Source of the DNA: Misgurnus anguillicaudatus
Lineage: Eukaryota; Chordata; Actinopteri; Cypriniformes; Cobitidae
Assembly (NCBI RefSeq): GCF_027580225.2
Contig: NC_073354.2
Coordinates: 21,163,001-21,227,000 of the forward strand
Direction: 5' to 3'
DNA length: 64,000 nt
Made by a program: the position numbers and the translations under genes. How positions within the stretch are numbered: position 1 is the stretch's first letter; every line of letters begins with the position of its first letter. The notes beneath the pieces were generated by a model that ran no database searches, was not told the origin of the DNA, and saw nothing but the letters and a program-made list of their open reading frames with translations. Shown piece after piece: positions 25,248-37,200 of the stretch.

Positions 25248-28200
25248 ATCATACCCTCTTAGGGGTCTGATCCCCAGATTTAAGAATCTAGAATCGCCCT
25301 AGCCCAGTTTTTTTTAACTCCAGTCATGTCTGTTAGTTTTTTTAGTTAATGGCTAACTGGGCAAATTAATGATATTTTAATAAATATATTGTGTGTAATG
25401 CCAGAAAAACAAGGACAAAAATAATATGGTAAAAACAGGCCAATCTCAACATAACAACAATCAACAATAACTGTGATGTTACAGTCGGGATGTACAGTAC
25501 GTACAATGTTGTTACCATGCTAAAAACTTTCACATGATAATAGTTTTTATTCTTATTAAACCTCAAGCACTAGACTGTTTAATGGTAAAACTTTATTTGT
25601 GTTGCCTATATAATGAGTAACTGGAAAAGTTAAGAACATTTTATTAAATATATGAGTGTAATGACAGAAACACAAGGACAAAAAAAATAACTGTGTGTTT
25701 CCTAACATGACCTTAATTCTTTTTCATGGAGAAACAACAACCACAGCAAAAAAAAGGTAATTTGCTTTCACATTGTAAACATAAATCATTTTAACCTTAT
25801 TAAACCTAAGCACTAGACTGTTTAAATGGTAACATTACATTTAGGTATATAATAAGTAACTGGGCAAGTTAGTAACATTTTATTAAATATATGTGTGTAA
25901 TGACAGAAATACAGTGACAAAGACAATAACTGTATGTTTCCTTACATGACCTTAATTATTTTTCTTGTAGAAACAACAACCACACCAAAAACAGGTAATT
26001 TGCTTTCACATTGTAAACATAAATTATTTTAAACCTAATTAAACTTGAATAAGGACTGGACTGTTTTAATGGTAAAATAACATTTGAGTATATAATGAGT
26101 AATTGGACAAGTTAATAACATTTTATTAAATATGTGTGTGTAATGACAGAAATACAAGGACAAAACCAATAAATGTTTCCTAACATGACCTTAATTCTTT
26201 TTCTTGTAGAAACAACAACCACAAAGAAAAAAGGCAATTTAGCCTACTTTTACACTGTAAACATAACAATTATTTGCAAATCCTATTATACTTGAATATT
26301 TTAAGCACTGGACTGTTTTAGTGGTATAGCAGCGGGGAGTAGGGTTGCTGAGGGTGCTGCAGCTCCCCCTGGCGTGAAGCCAAAGAAAAAAAACAAAAGC
26401 TTTACAAAGGCTTCCTGCTTTTGTGTTTTTGCTATAGGCATACATTACGTGTATTTATATATTTGAATTGGGATGCACCCTCTTTCACGGTTGCCATGAC
26501 GGGAGTCATCCTGCTGCTTTGTTAAAGTTGATGCGCGTCCTTTCTCCAAATGAACTAAATTTATATAAAAATTCCACATTTAAGGGCAGTTTCCTGGACA
26601 GGGTTTAGATTAATCCAGGAATAGTCTTTAGTTATTTTAAAACATTTCAGGTAGTTTTTACAAACAAACCTTACAAAAACAATACTGCCGTGTGCATCTT
26701 GAGACAAAACAATGACACTGATAAATGTTAGGATATGCCAGTACAAGATGTTTTGAAATTAAGGAAGCTCAAACACGCATTTTAGGCGGGGACTAGGATA
26801 AGCCCTCTCTGGGAAACCGTCCCTTATTGGTCTAGGCTAAGTCAAAAGTTAATTCCTGGCAAAACGCAAATCAACCCACTCTCACACTTTTTTTTCTCAG
26901 CACCTCCTACTGAAATACATTTATGTGTGTAATAACGAAAATAAAAGAACAAAAATAGTAACTGTATGTTTGCTAACATGACCTTATTTCTTTTCTTGTA
27001 GAAACATCAACCGCAGGGAAAAGTGGTAATTTGCTTTCACATTGTAAACATTATTTTAAATCTTATTCTGGGTTTCTGCAGGTTTTCTGAAGGTAAATCT
27101 AAGACTTTTTAATGTAAGGATTTTGTGAAATTAGGTGGGGATGGACCTCTTCCTCTTTAGGTTGGTTTGGGGCAACGTGATCTCACAAATTTTCGTGAAA
27201 TAGTCACACATTATTTTGCTCAGTTTTTCGTGGCATTGTCACGTATTTCCACCATTTTACTTTCCCATGCCACGCATTTCTTATCTGTGTCAGTTTCACG
27301 TATTGGTTACCGAAGCGACAATTGTAAGAAAATAGGAAAAACAGTTGAGTAACCAATATGTGAAAGTGACACTAAAAAGAAATGCGTGACATGGGCATGT
27401 AAATAGGGCTGCAACTAACGACTATTTTAATAGTCGACTAGTCACCGACTATTGAAACGATTAGTCGACTAATCGAATAATAATTATTATTTTCTAAAAT
27501 TTAGCATGAGATTGCTTTAATTCTGTGGAAAATGATAGTAAACAAGAAAGAAGGGGGCAGTTCAATGAACATTTTTTACATTTAATGAAAACAAGTTATA
27601 CATTTTTAATAATTGCAGGTACTATGATTTTACCAAAACGAAGTTATGTATTTCAGCAATTTAAATATATATTTATTAGGGCTGTCAATAAATTATTTTT
27701 ATCTGTTCTAAATTTACCTAAATGTAACACTTTTCAAGTTTTTAATGCTCTAATCATCATGGATTTGGTCAATATATATGCTATATGAAAATGTATGTCT
27801 ACAACAGCCTGTTTACATTTTCAAAAATTAGTCATTTATATTTTAACATTCTCTATTAAAAAACTTCAAAACCATTGGAACAATTTTTGGAATCTGATAA
27901 AGCATGACATAACTACACCTGTTTACGCAGAGCAAAAACAATATCAATATATGTTACATAATATGTTTTTCATTTATTGTTTAATTTTGACATTGAGACA
28001 GACCGCTTTAAGATCCTGTAGGCTAATGCAAGGGTTTAATATAACTTAACATAATTTAAGGAAAAGATACTTTTCCTTAACAGTTAACCAAACATTCACT
28101 TCAGATATAACAGATTATAGGTCATACCTGCGTGAATTCTTGTCAAAACAGATATTTTTAAAACTGTAATTTTGTGTAAGATGTCTATATATATCTGGGT

Positions 28201-31200
28201 GCTGCCGTGAAATGCAAAGACTGCTCTGAAAACCATGCAGGTAATCTTTTTATTCGCCGTATCCAGGCTAAAATGCTCCCAAACCTCAGATGTTTTGGTA
28301 CGCGCAGCTGCTACGTTGGACGCTGCCATTTCTGTGTGTTATCGCTGAGCAGAGAAGCTAATGCGCGTGTGCGACTCTCGGCAGTGCTTGTAATGAAGAG
28401 AGATGCCTCACTCGGTCGAAAAAAAAACATGTCTGGCGACAACGTCGACAATGATATTCATTGTCGACTATTTCTATTATCGATTTTTGTCGACAACGTC
28501 GACGAATCGTTGCAGCCCTACATGTAAAAGGGTGGTAATACGTGACAATGCCATGAAAAACTGAGCAAAATAATGCGTGACTATTTCACGTATTTTGTGA
28601 GATCAGGCTGGTTTGGGGGCATGCTCACCCCAGAAAAACATGTACAAAATGTGTACATTTTAAGTTCATGCCAAGTCTGATTTTAAGTATGTTCTCATAT
28701 CACACCACAGAAAAATGTGCTATTAACCACCAAAAAAATAAAATAAGTTCCCTTTCAATATGGTTCACTTCAGATTGTGTCATTAGCTGACGCTATGGGG
28801 GAAACTTTTGGTGCAGTTTGAGACCACCAAAAGAGGCGGGGACTACACCATATATAAGTCAAGCTTGAACGCCATACAGTACCTTTCATTTCCTTCAGCG
28901 TGATCACCTCCCTGCTCCGAAAAAAAACCTTTGTCTTGCTCACTGTCTACTCAGCCCTGCAGCAGAATTCATGCCTCAGTGTTTTCCCCTGTTGCTTTCC
29001 GGAAGAGCATTTTCTCTAAAGAGCATTTCCTCTAAAAGAGCAGAAGCGCATTGAGATAATGTCGCTTCGGCATTGTGGCTCGTGCCGAGCCCCTTTGCCT
29101 ATTGAAGATCTTAACACTGAGTGCGTCTCCTGTCTGGATCCCACCCATTTTAAGACGGCGCTCAAAGATTCCATTTGCACCCACTGCGAGGGTCTTCCTC
29201 TCGCTGTGCTGCGTGCCCGAATCGCTGTTTTCTGTGGTGCCACCTCCCGTGCTTTCCTGCCAAAAAAGCATCGGAGCCTTAAGTCTGAACGGCATCAGAT
29301 GAAGAGCTCACGTCGGCTCAGCCCCAGCAATTTACCTTTGCCATTGATGATCAGCGCCCCCTGCTGTCCACCAGTGGTATGGTCTCGTATGGCGGCTCAG
29401 ACTACCTGGTTGAATTTATGGCCGTTTCTCAATGTCAAGGATAGTTCCTTGGCAGGACTAGTCCTTACAAGTCACTTCCTTCAGAGGCTAGGCGAGGCTC
29501 CTCCAAAGCATTCGGAGAACACGTTAAATGGAACAGGCTAGCAAGTGCACGTCATTGCGTCAATGAAAGGTGTGCTTTTGGTGCTGCGTACATAGGATTG
29601 TGGGTGATTTCAGCGTGCCAAGAGCGCGAAGGATACGCATAGGCATCCTTTCCTGTATATGGGATATTTCTCGAACGAAGGACTCAGTCCTTGGCTGAAA
29701 TTCACAAATTCAACATTGGAACAGTCCTTCGACGGACGTCGATGACGTAGTATCCTCGAAATTCTGGCTTCCGAGGATCCTTCCTTGACATTGAGAAACG
29801 GCTCTTGTCTTCCACCACTGAGCTTGAGGATTGGGCGGCTTCGGACGAAGACGCTCCTACTGCACATGAGCCCAGTGGTGTCCGTCCTCAGTCTGACTCT
29901 GAGCTCATCCTTATCCACAAAACACAGCCGGCTTGAAGAGTGGTTCCCACCAACACATCCTCACCCCATGTCGTCAATATTTGACGACACTTGACCATTC
30001 GTCAATATGTGACGGGGAGGGTATACCTTTCGCGTCATTTTTTGACGAACTGGGGACTTCAATACTATTACGTCCGTTGCATTCTCTTTCCTATTTTCTT
30101 ACCATTTTCGCGTCGGTTTAGGGTTAGATTACGCAAAATTAAACAGTGTACGCGAAATTAAACAGTTGTCACCTGGCGTTGGGGTTAGAGTTAGGTACGA
30201 CAGTTGTCACCTGGCGTTGGGGTTAGAGTTAGGTTTGGGTAGGGATGTCATTATGTAAATCTAACCCTAAACCGACGCGAAAATGGTAAGAAAATAGGAA
30301 AGAGAATGCAACGGACGTAATAGTATTGAAGTCCCCAGTTCGTCAAAAAAAGGTATACCCTCCCCGTCACATATTGACGAATGGTCAAGTGTCGTCAAAT
30401 ATTGACGACATGGGGTGAGGATGGGTTGTTCCCACAGCCAGGACGTCATCAGCCGCCCGTTCTTCCTCGAGGTTCACCAGGAGCTCACACGCTCATTGCG
30501 CCCACACTTTACCCATGCTTATAGCTCCTTTGCCCATGTGCTCTCAATGGTCGACGACGCGGATGAACACGGCAATACCAAGCTTCCGCCGCTTGAGGAA
30601 TTAGCCTTTGCCAGAGGCTGCAGACTGAAGTTCAACCACCCTTCTAAACCCTGCTTCGCCACTTCTACCCACAATGGTGGTGCTCCTTTAGGAAGTCAGA
30701 ACAGCTTTTTGTGAGCTTCACAGGTCAGTCATTGGGTATGCCTTTCACTATACAAATGGATCGTCAAAGCCATTACATACGTCTCCCTGAACAAACAGTG
30801 GTGTTAGAGCCCACTCTACACGAGGTATGGCTTCTTCATAGGCATGGTCTATAGGGATTTCTATCTCAGACATTTGGAAGCGGCCAGCTGGTCCTCCCCG
30901 TAAACATTTTTGTCAGATTTTACAGTGTGGACGTCCTTGCCTTACAGATGCTCTACTAGTTTACCTATCCACACCTTAACCAATTATATTGTGCTTTTTA
31001 ATCTGTTTTTCTGAGTTTGCTTTAGCTGGTTTAGCGCCCGCTCTCCAGCAAAGGCACTTTCAGTCTGTTATAAGCACGGCATAATGGGATATGTTCCCCA
31101 TATCATCAGCTACTGACCCAATGCGATGTGAACCGTATTGAAAGGGAACGATAAAGTTATTCATGTAGCCCTGGTTCCCTGAAATAACAGGAACGAGCAT

Positions 31201-34200
31201 TGCGTAGCTGGCCGTGCTTAAACGTCATGCAGCAAGACTTTTTGACTGCGCGCTTCAGTCAAAAAGGTACTGTATGCCGTTCAACTTAGACTTATATAAG
31301 GCGTCATCCCCGCCCCTTTTGGCAGGCTCAAATGCATTTGTCTGTTATGACGCTAACTAATAGGCTATAATCACGGAGTAAACAAGAGTTTCCCCCATTG
31401 CGTCAGCAACTGATGCAATGCTCGTTCCCACTATTTTAGGGAACCAGGGTTAGGTGAGTAACCTTATCGCTATCAAAAGCTCTCAAATGCCTAGGCATCT
31501 GCAGTTGCTGCTGAAACAACGCCCAGGAAAGCTGTTGTCTTAATGCTCAGTTCGGATTTTTTTTTGCGCTGTTGTTCACATTATCATTTAAATTTCACTG
31601 CCATCAGTCTCATGTGTGAACCCTGTAAACGGTTTTAGCAGTAACAAAATTAGCATACAGCTTTAGTGGAACAAACATAACTTCCGGTAAACTCCGCAAA
31701 GAATCATTAACAACAGAGACCTTTTAGAGTAGTTTATTTCTGATAACAAGCCAAATAAACAAGTAGATAAACAAGTAAATGTTCAAGTAAATTACCTTAG
31801 TTCAAATCATAACTAAAGTGTATCAAAAACTACACTAACGTTTATGTGTAAATAACTACATATCGGCTGCCAAACCTCCCTTCACATAGCGGGGATCTAT
31901 GATTGCCGTCTCCCATGATCTTTAAGAACCAAAACATTAGTTATTTTCTACGAGGTATTTAGAGTTCAGTTTAGCCACTAGCCAGACCATTAAACAAACA
32001 GAGACCTGCAGTTAAGTTCCTTTCAGAAGCATAACCACAACCACCATCCACAGAAGACATGACGTCAGATTCATTGCGTTTGCGGAAATAAACATGGATG
32101 CTGCTCGTAAATGTTGCATAAAATGCAACATGGCCGATTAGACTGAAGTCGCATTGCAATACATCATATTTGTATCCAATTTAGGACCACATATGAAAGT
32201 GGCCTGGGCCTGATTTTAAAAATTTTGATTTGTGCTGGACTGTAGGAAAATCAGATATGGGTCACATTTGGGCAAAAAAGTCTGATTTAGGGCCACTTTC
32301 GCATGCAGTGTGAACGTAGGCTTTGTCATGTCTCTTTGTCATGCTTTTCTGGTAACAGTGGCGCTTCAGTCATTTTGTTGTGAAAATGTCAACTGGACAA
32401 CAGCACAGATACACAGAATTACTACAAAAGAGAAGTCAAAGAATGTATACTGACTAGAAGCGAAACTCAATAGAACATTCCATTGTAACACCAGAGCCCA
32501 GCAACAGCCCTATGCCTCCGACATTTTGGGGTGAAGGTCCAGTAGTTTCTTGCTGTCGCTCATAACGTGTAACTTGCCATTGTTGCCAGTGGTGACCTCT
32601 GCAAAAAATAGTAATCCCAATTTTTTTTTTTTGCCATTTAAGGGACAGTCTGGAGCCCTCTTAAAACATTAAATATTGAGGGGAACAATTTGGCTATGGT
32701 ACGGCCCTAAATTTAATCACATATTTTCAAACCTATTTTGGCTAGTTTCATTTTCTTGTTGGTGACTAAATGGTGACGCAATATTTGTCATTGTCACACT
32801 AAAAATATATCACAGTCAGATATTTTCTTATTTGTGTTTTTTAATTAAAATACTGTAATGTAGTGTAAACCCCCTGAAAAATGTGTTTGAATTAAAAAGA
32901 CAATATTTGTTTCTTTTTCCAAAAGTGGACATAGCTAGAATTAGTGAGTAGCTAACACAATAATGTTTAGAAGCTCTGTCAAGTATTACTAATAATTACA
33001 ATGGTAGAATGTGACACAAAAACTAAAAAATATAAATAACTTGAACTTAATAATTGTTACAAATGAACTTCATTAGGGCCCGAGCACCGAGGAGCAGACC
33101 AGAATGGCCTGCACCGTGGGTGCAAAGCCCTATTGTTTTTGCTCAGTTTCTTTTTCTTCTTCTTCTCCAAAATGAATCGCATTTTTGAGGGACTAAACAT
33201 GCTTGAAAACTCATGAAACTTTGCACACGCGTCAGAAGTGACGAACATTTACATGTGGTATAGGCGTCAGAAGCGGGCGTGTAGAAATGACTCTATAGCG
33301 CCACCAGCAAAATTTCAACAGAACAGCTCTCCCGCTACGAAAAACGTACAGATACGAAATTTTGGTAGGGTCATCTATCACCTCAAGACCTACAAAAAAG
33401 TCTATTGGAACCAAGCTCTAAACCCCACAGGAAGTCGGCCATTTTGAATTTTCTCTGTGATTTCTGTGCAAATTTTGCCATTTCCAGGCTTCGTACTTTA
33501 ATGAACTCCTCCTAGAGACTTAATCAGATCATCATCATATTTGGTCAGTATCATCTAAAGGCCTTTGCGATGCTAAATTGCGGAGCTTTTGACCTTTCGT
33601 TGTGGGGGATGTCCGTGGCGGCCTGACAAATTTCACCATTTTCACATGAAACAGGAAGTTGTTATAACTCTGGCATACAATGTCCAATCTGCCCCACGCT
33701 TCACATGTTTGATAAGTGTCTTGGCCTGAACACATTTCAATCCCAATATTTAGCTTCCGTCATAGCGCCACCTAGAGGTAGCAGGAAATGCTATGTTTTA
33801 CGTCGTGATTTACTGCTCTTAGAGATTTAATCAAATCATCATCATATTTGGTCAGACTGATGTTAAGTCCTTTGCGGTGATAAATGGCGAAGATCTTGAC
33901 TTTTTGTGGAAGGGCGTGTCCGTGGCGGCCTGTCAAAATGTGATTTTTCGCCATAAAACAGGAAGCTGTTGTAATTCAGGCATACATTGTCAGATCTGCT
34001 CCCAACTTCACATGTTTGATGAGGGTCTTGGCCTGAACACATCAACATGGCATAATAATTCAGTAACCGTCATAGCGCCACCTAGAAGCAGCAGGAAATA
34101 CCATGTTTTACGCTGTGACTTACTCCTCTTAGGGTGGGTTGCACCAACAAGGATTAGGCCTAAATCTGGTTTAAATAAAAGCTTATTTAGGCTGCAGTCA

Positions 34201-37200
34201 CACCAAAAGCGTTTATGGCAGTTGCAGGCGCCTTTTTTGAATGATATTCTATGGGCAGGGCGCGTTTGCGCGCTGTTTATGCGCGCCGAGCGCCTTGCGG
34301 TTTTTTGCCGCCTGCCGCGCACGCGTTTTTGAAGGAGCGCTCAGAGCGGAGAAGCGCCTGACGTCATTCGCGTCTTCCATTGTCCAATCGAATCAGGGGA
34401 GAGGCGGGCCTTACGTTGTAGTGAGGAAAGTTTACAGTTGCTTTGAAGAACCGAACTCCACTCGCTCACTCTCTCCTGCGTGTTTGTGCACCTCTCATCC
34501 TCAAACAAGGTCAGAGCAAGCGCCCTCTTTTTAAAGTTTCTGCTAATATGACAGTTAACAGCAAAAGAGCGTTCACGCTTCAATATTTGATTGACAAGAC
34601 AGCGGACTCGGTGGTTGCTTAGCAATATGAAAAGCCGCGTCGCACTGCTCTTTTTTAAAAAAGGCAGTGCGTCGCGTCTTGCGTTTGCAAGCGTTTAAAG
34701 CGCTTTTGGTGTGACTGGCCCCTTAATAATTCTGTTGCACCAAACTTTAAACCAGTTTAAAAATAATCAGGTTTTCATTTAAACTGTCATTTTGATCCAA
34801 GTTTAAATTTTACAGTAAACCTAGATTATTTTTAATCCTGTTGCTCCATTACTTTAAACTCCGTTTTAAATCTCAGTGAGGAATTAACTTTAAACTTGCA
34901 TATGAGGAGGTTTAAATATGTTTTTTTACAATTAAATGTCTGGCTAAATGATTAGAAACAGATACTGCGAGCGTGGTGGCGCTATTCAAAGATGCATTTA
35001 TTATAACGTCTCAACAAAGTGAGTTTGGCGGCTCAAAAAGATTATTAACAGCACCGGTGACAGCTACCGATGCTCGTATGTGCTTCTCCTCTGTCACTTG
35101 CACTCCAGTCAGACGAAGGACAGTGAATGAACGGACACACGGTGGCGCTTCATGACAAATGCGTCAACACATCTTGTTTATTATATCACAATATCTGAGC
35201 TTTGCGATATTTCCTATCGCAATATTTCCTGATCTGTCAATCAGTACAATTGTTTTAAAAGATTGTCAAATGTTTTTATTTGAATCAGACCTTTAGATTA
35301 GCCTACCGGTGAATGTAGGTGATTTATAATACAAAAATTACATTACCTTTGCTTGCATAAACTGTTTATTTCCTTTTTGAATGACAACGTTAACATTGTT
35401 GCCGTTTAATTACACTGGTAAATTCAACATGGCGGACAAAATCGCAGATGAAGGGTTTAATACAGTTTAAAGTTTTAATCTAAGATTTGTTAATCTGTGT
35501 TTAAATTTAAGTGGTGCAACACAACTCGAATTAAAATTAAACTGAGATCAACAAACCCCAGACCAGCTCTAAACTCTGCTTAATTTAATCCTTGTTGGTG
35601 CAACCCACCCTTAGAGATTTAACCATATAAACATCATATTTCATCAGTCTAATCTCAAGACCTTTTGTTGATGATAAATAGCGACAACCTTGAGTTTTCG
35701 TTAAAGGGCGTGTCCGTGGCGGCCTCGTAAAGTATAACTAAATGAATCACATTTTTGACTAAACAAGCTCAAAAAGTCATGAAACGTTGCACATGTCTAA
35801 AATGTGGTGAACATTTTTAAAATGGCTCTATAGCACCACCTACAAAAACTTAAGTGATCATCCCCCCATCCCCCCCCCCCACCCCCACTACGGTAAATGT
35901 ACAAATACGAAATGTGATAGGATCATGTATCACCCCAAGACCTACAAAAAAGTCTCTTGGAGCCAAGCTCTAAAATCGACAGGAATTTGGCCATTTTGAA
36001 TTTTCTCTGTAGCTTGAGTGCAAATTGCCATTTCTGGGCTTCGTACTTTAACAAACTCCTCCTACAGATTTCATAAGATTAAAACCATATTTGGTCTCTG
36101 TCATCTAAAGGCCTTTGCGATGCTAAATTGCGAAAATCTTGACTTTTCGTTGGAGGGTGTGTCTGTGGCGGCCTGCTAAATTTCAGATTTTTGCCCTAAA
36201 AAAAACAGGAAGTTGTTCTAAGTCAGGCTTTAAATGTCCAATCTGACCCACGCTTCACATGTTTGATAAGTGTCCTGGCCTGAACACATCAACATGGCAA
36301 TATTCATAGACAGTCATAGCGCCACCTGCTGGCAGCAGGAAATGTAAGGTTTTAACAGTGATTTACTGTATTCAGATAATCATCACATTTGATCAGTCGG
36401 AACTTATGGACTTCACAATGATAAATTGTGAAGATCTTGACTTTTCGTTGAAGGACGTGTCCGTGACGGTCTGGCGAAGTTTGATGTTTCACCATGAAAA
36501 GCTGTTGTAACTCAGGCATACAATGTCTGACCTGTCACAGACTTCATATGTTTGACAAGGGTCCTGGCCTGAACACATCAATATAACAACAATCAGTTAC
36601 AGTCATAGCGCCACCTGCTGCACACAGGAGGTGTGGCACATCAAAGTTCCTTTGAATATCTATATTTACCCACTTAAATTCATATCCCCTGGTTCACTGC
36701 TTTAATAATGCCATTGGGTAGCGATACCCATGTGTGCACGGGCCCTACCATCGCTGCTTGCAGCTTTCATTTAAATTTAGAATTCAGTTCAAATGGAGTT
36801 TTGACACAGGTTATCCACAAACTGAGTTTGCTTATGGCTACAATCAATAACTACATTTCCTCCACTTAGTGACATTTAAATATTGTTCTCTGTCATTTTC
36901 ATGTATAGATTTAAAGATAGTGATCCCATCAGTGCTGGTGATCATTACTTTATTAGTGACCACACTCACTGTTTGGCTTATATATCGAAGGAGAGCACAT
37001 AGTAAGTACCGTACGTAATACCCTTAGGTCTTAGATTTACACCTTTGCTATTCTTTAATCTTCATGCTTTATAATTCTGACGTGTTTACTTTGTTTTAGA
37101 GACAGAATCAATTGTAAATCAAAACAACATTTCCACTGAACACAATGTGAGTAAAATGATGTATGAGTGCAAGTGTTCTTAGTTAAACATTTTGTTCAAA

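Larger units (their letters stand above)
25340..27070 (+). repeat. Tandem units of about 235 bp, each carrying a stalk microexon
   Basis: The unit runs: AACTGGACAAGTTAATAACA-like sequence, TATGTGTGTAATGACAGAAA, ACATGACCTTAATTCTTTTT, a CTTGTAG acceptor, a 24-base exon, then GTAATTTGCTTTCACATTGT. Units start near 25,340 (decayed, no exon), 25,581, 25,816, 26,051 and 26,900. The last two are separated by other sequence including a MITE. This is exon-plus-intron duplication that lengthens the receptor stalk. Confidence 0.8.
29059..30714 (+). pseudogene. DIRS gag-like remnant, broken by two insertions
   Basis: Begins [17 protein letters not shown] with paired cysteines (CGSC, CVSC, CTHC) spaced as in the DIRS gag of fish. 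The frame is interrupted by the MITE at 29,421-29,802 and the foldback element at 29,951-30,427, and resumes after each (for example [20 protein letters not shown] near 30,452). Gag would package element RNA. No intact product is possible. Confidence 0.6.
28745..31450 (+). mobile_element. DIRS-type retrotransposon, internally deleted
   Basis: The left end (ATTAGCTGACGCTATGGGGG with surroundings) is inverted at the right end (CCCCCATTGCGTCAGCAACT, about 31,392), as in DIRS elements. A gag-like frame starts at 29,059. The C-terminal end of a tyrosine recombinase is suggested at about 30,865-30,965. Reverse transcriptase, RNase H and methylase regions are absent. Confidence 0.65.
33070..36770 (+). 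repeat. Tandem-repeat element with GGGCCCG ends, interrupted
   Basis: Left end GGGCCCGAGCACCG, right end GCACGGGCCC followed by CATCGCTGCTTGCAGC. Inside, a unit of about 300 bp recurs, marked by CATAGCGCCACCT at about 33,761, 34,071, 36,315 and 36,605 and by GGCCTGAACACATC. The Harbinger-like element at 34,132-35,610 splits the array. No coding function is supported. Confidence 0.7.

Noticed and set aside
33877..34332. 151-codon open frame
   Set aside because: It crosses the boundary of two repeats, so it cannot be an old gene.
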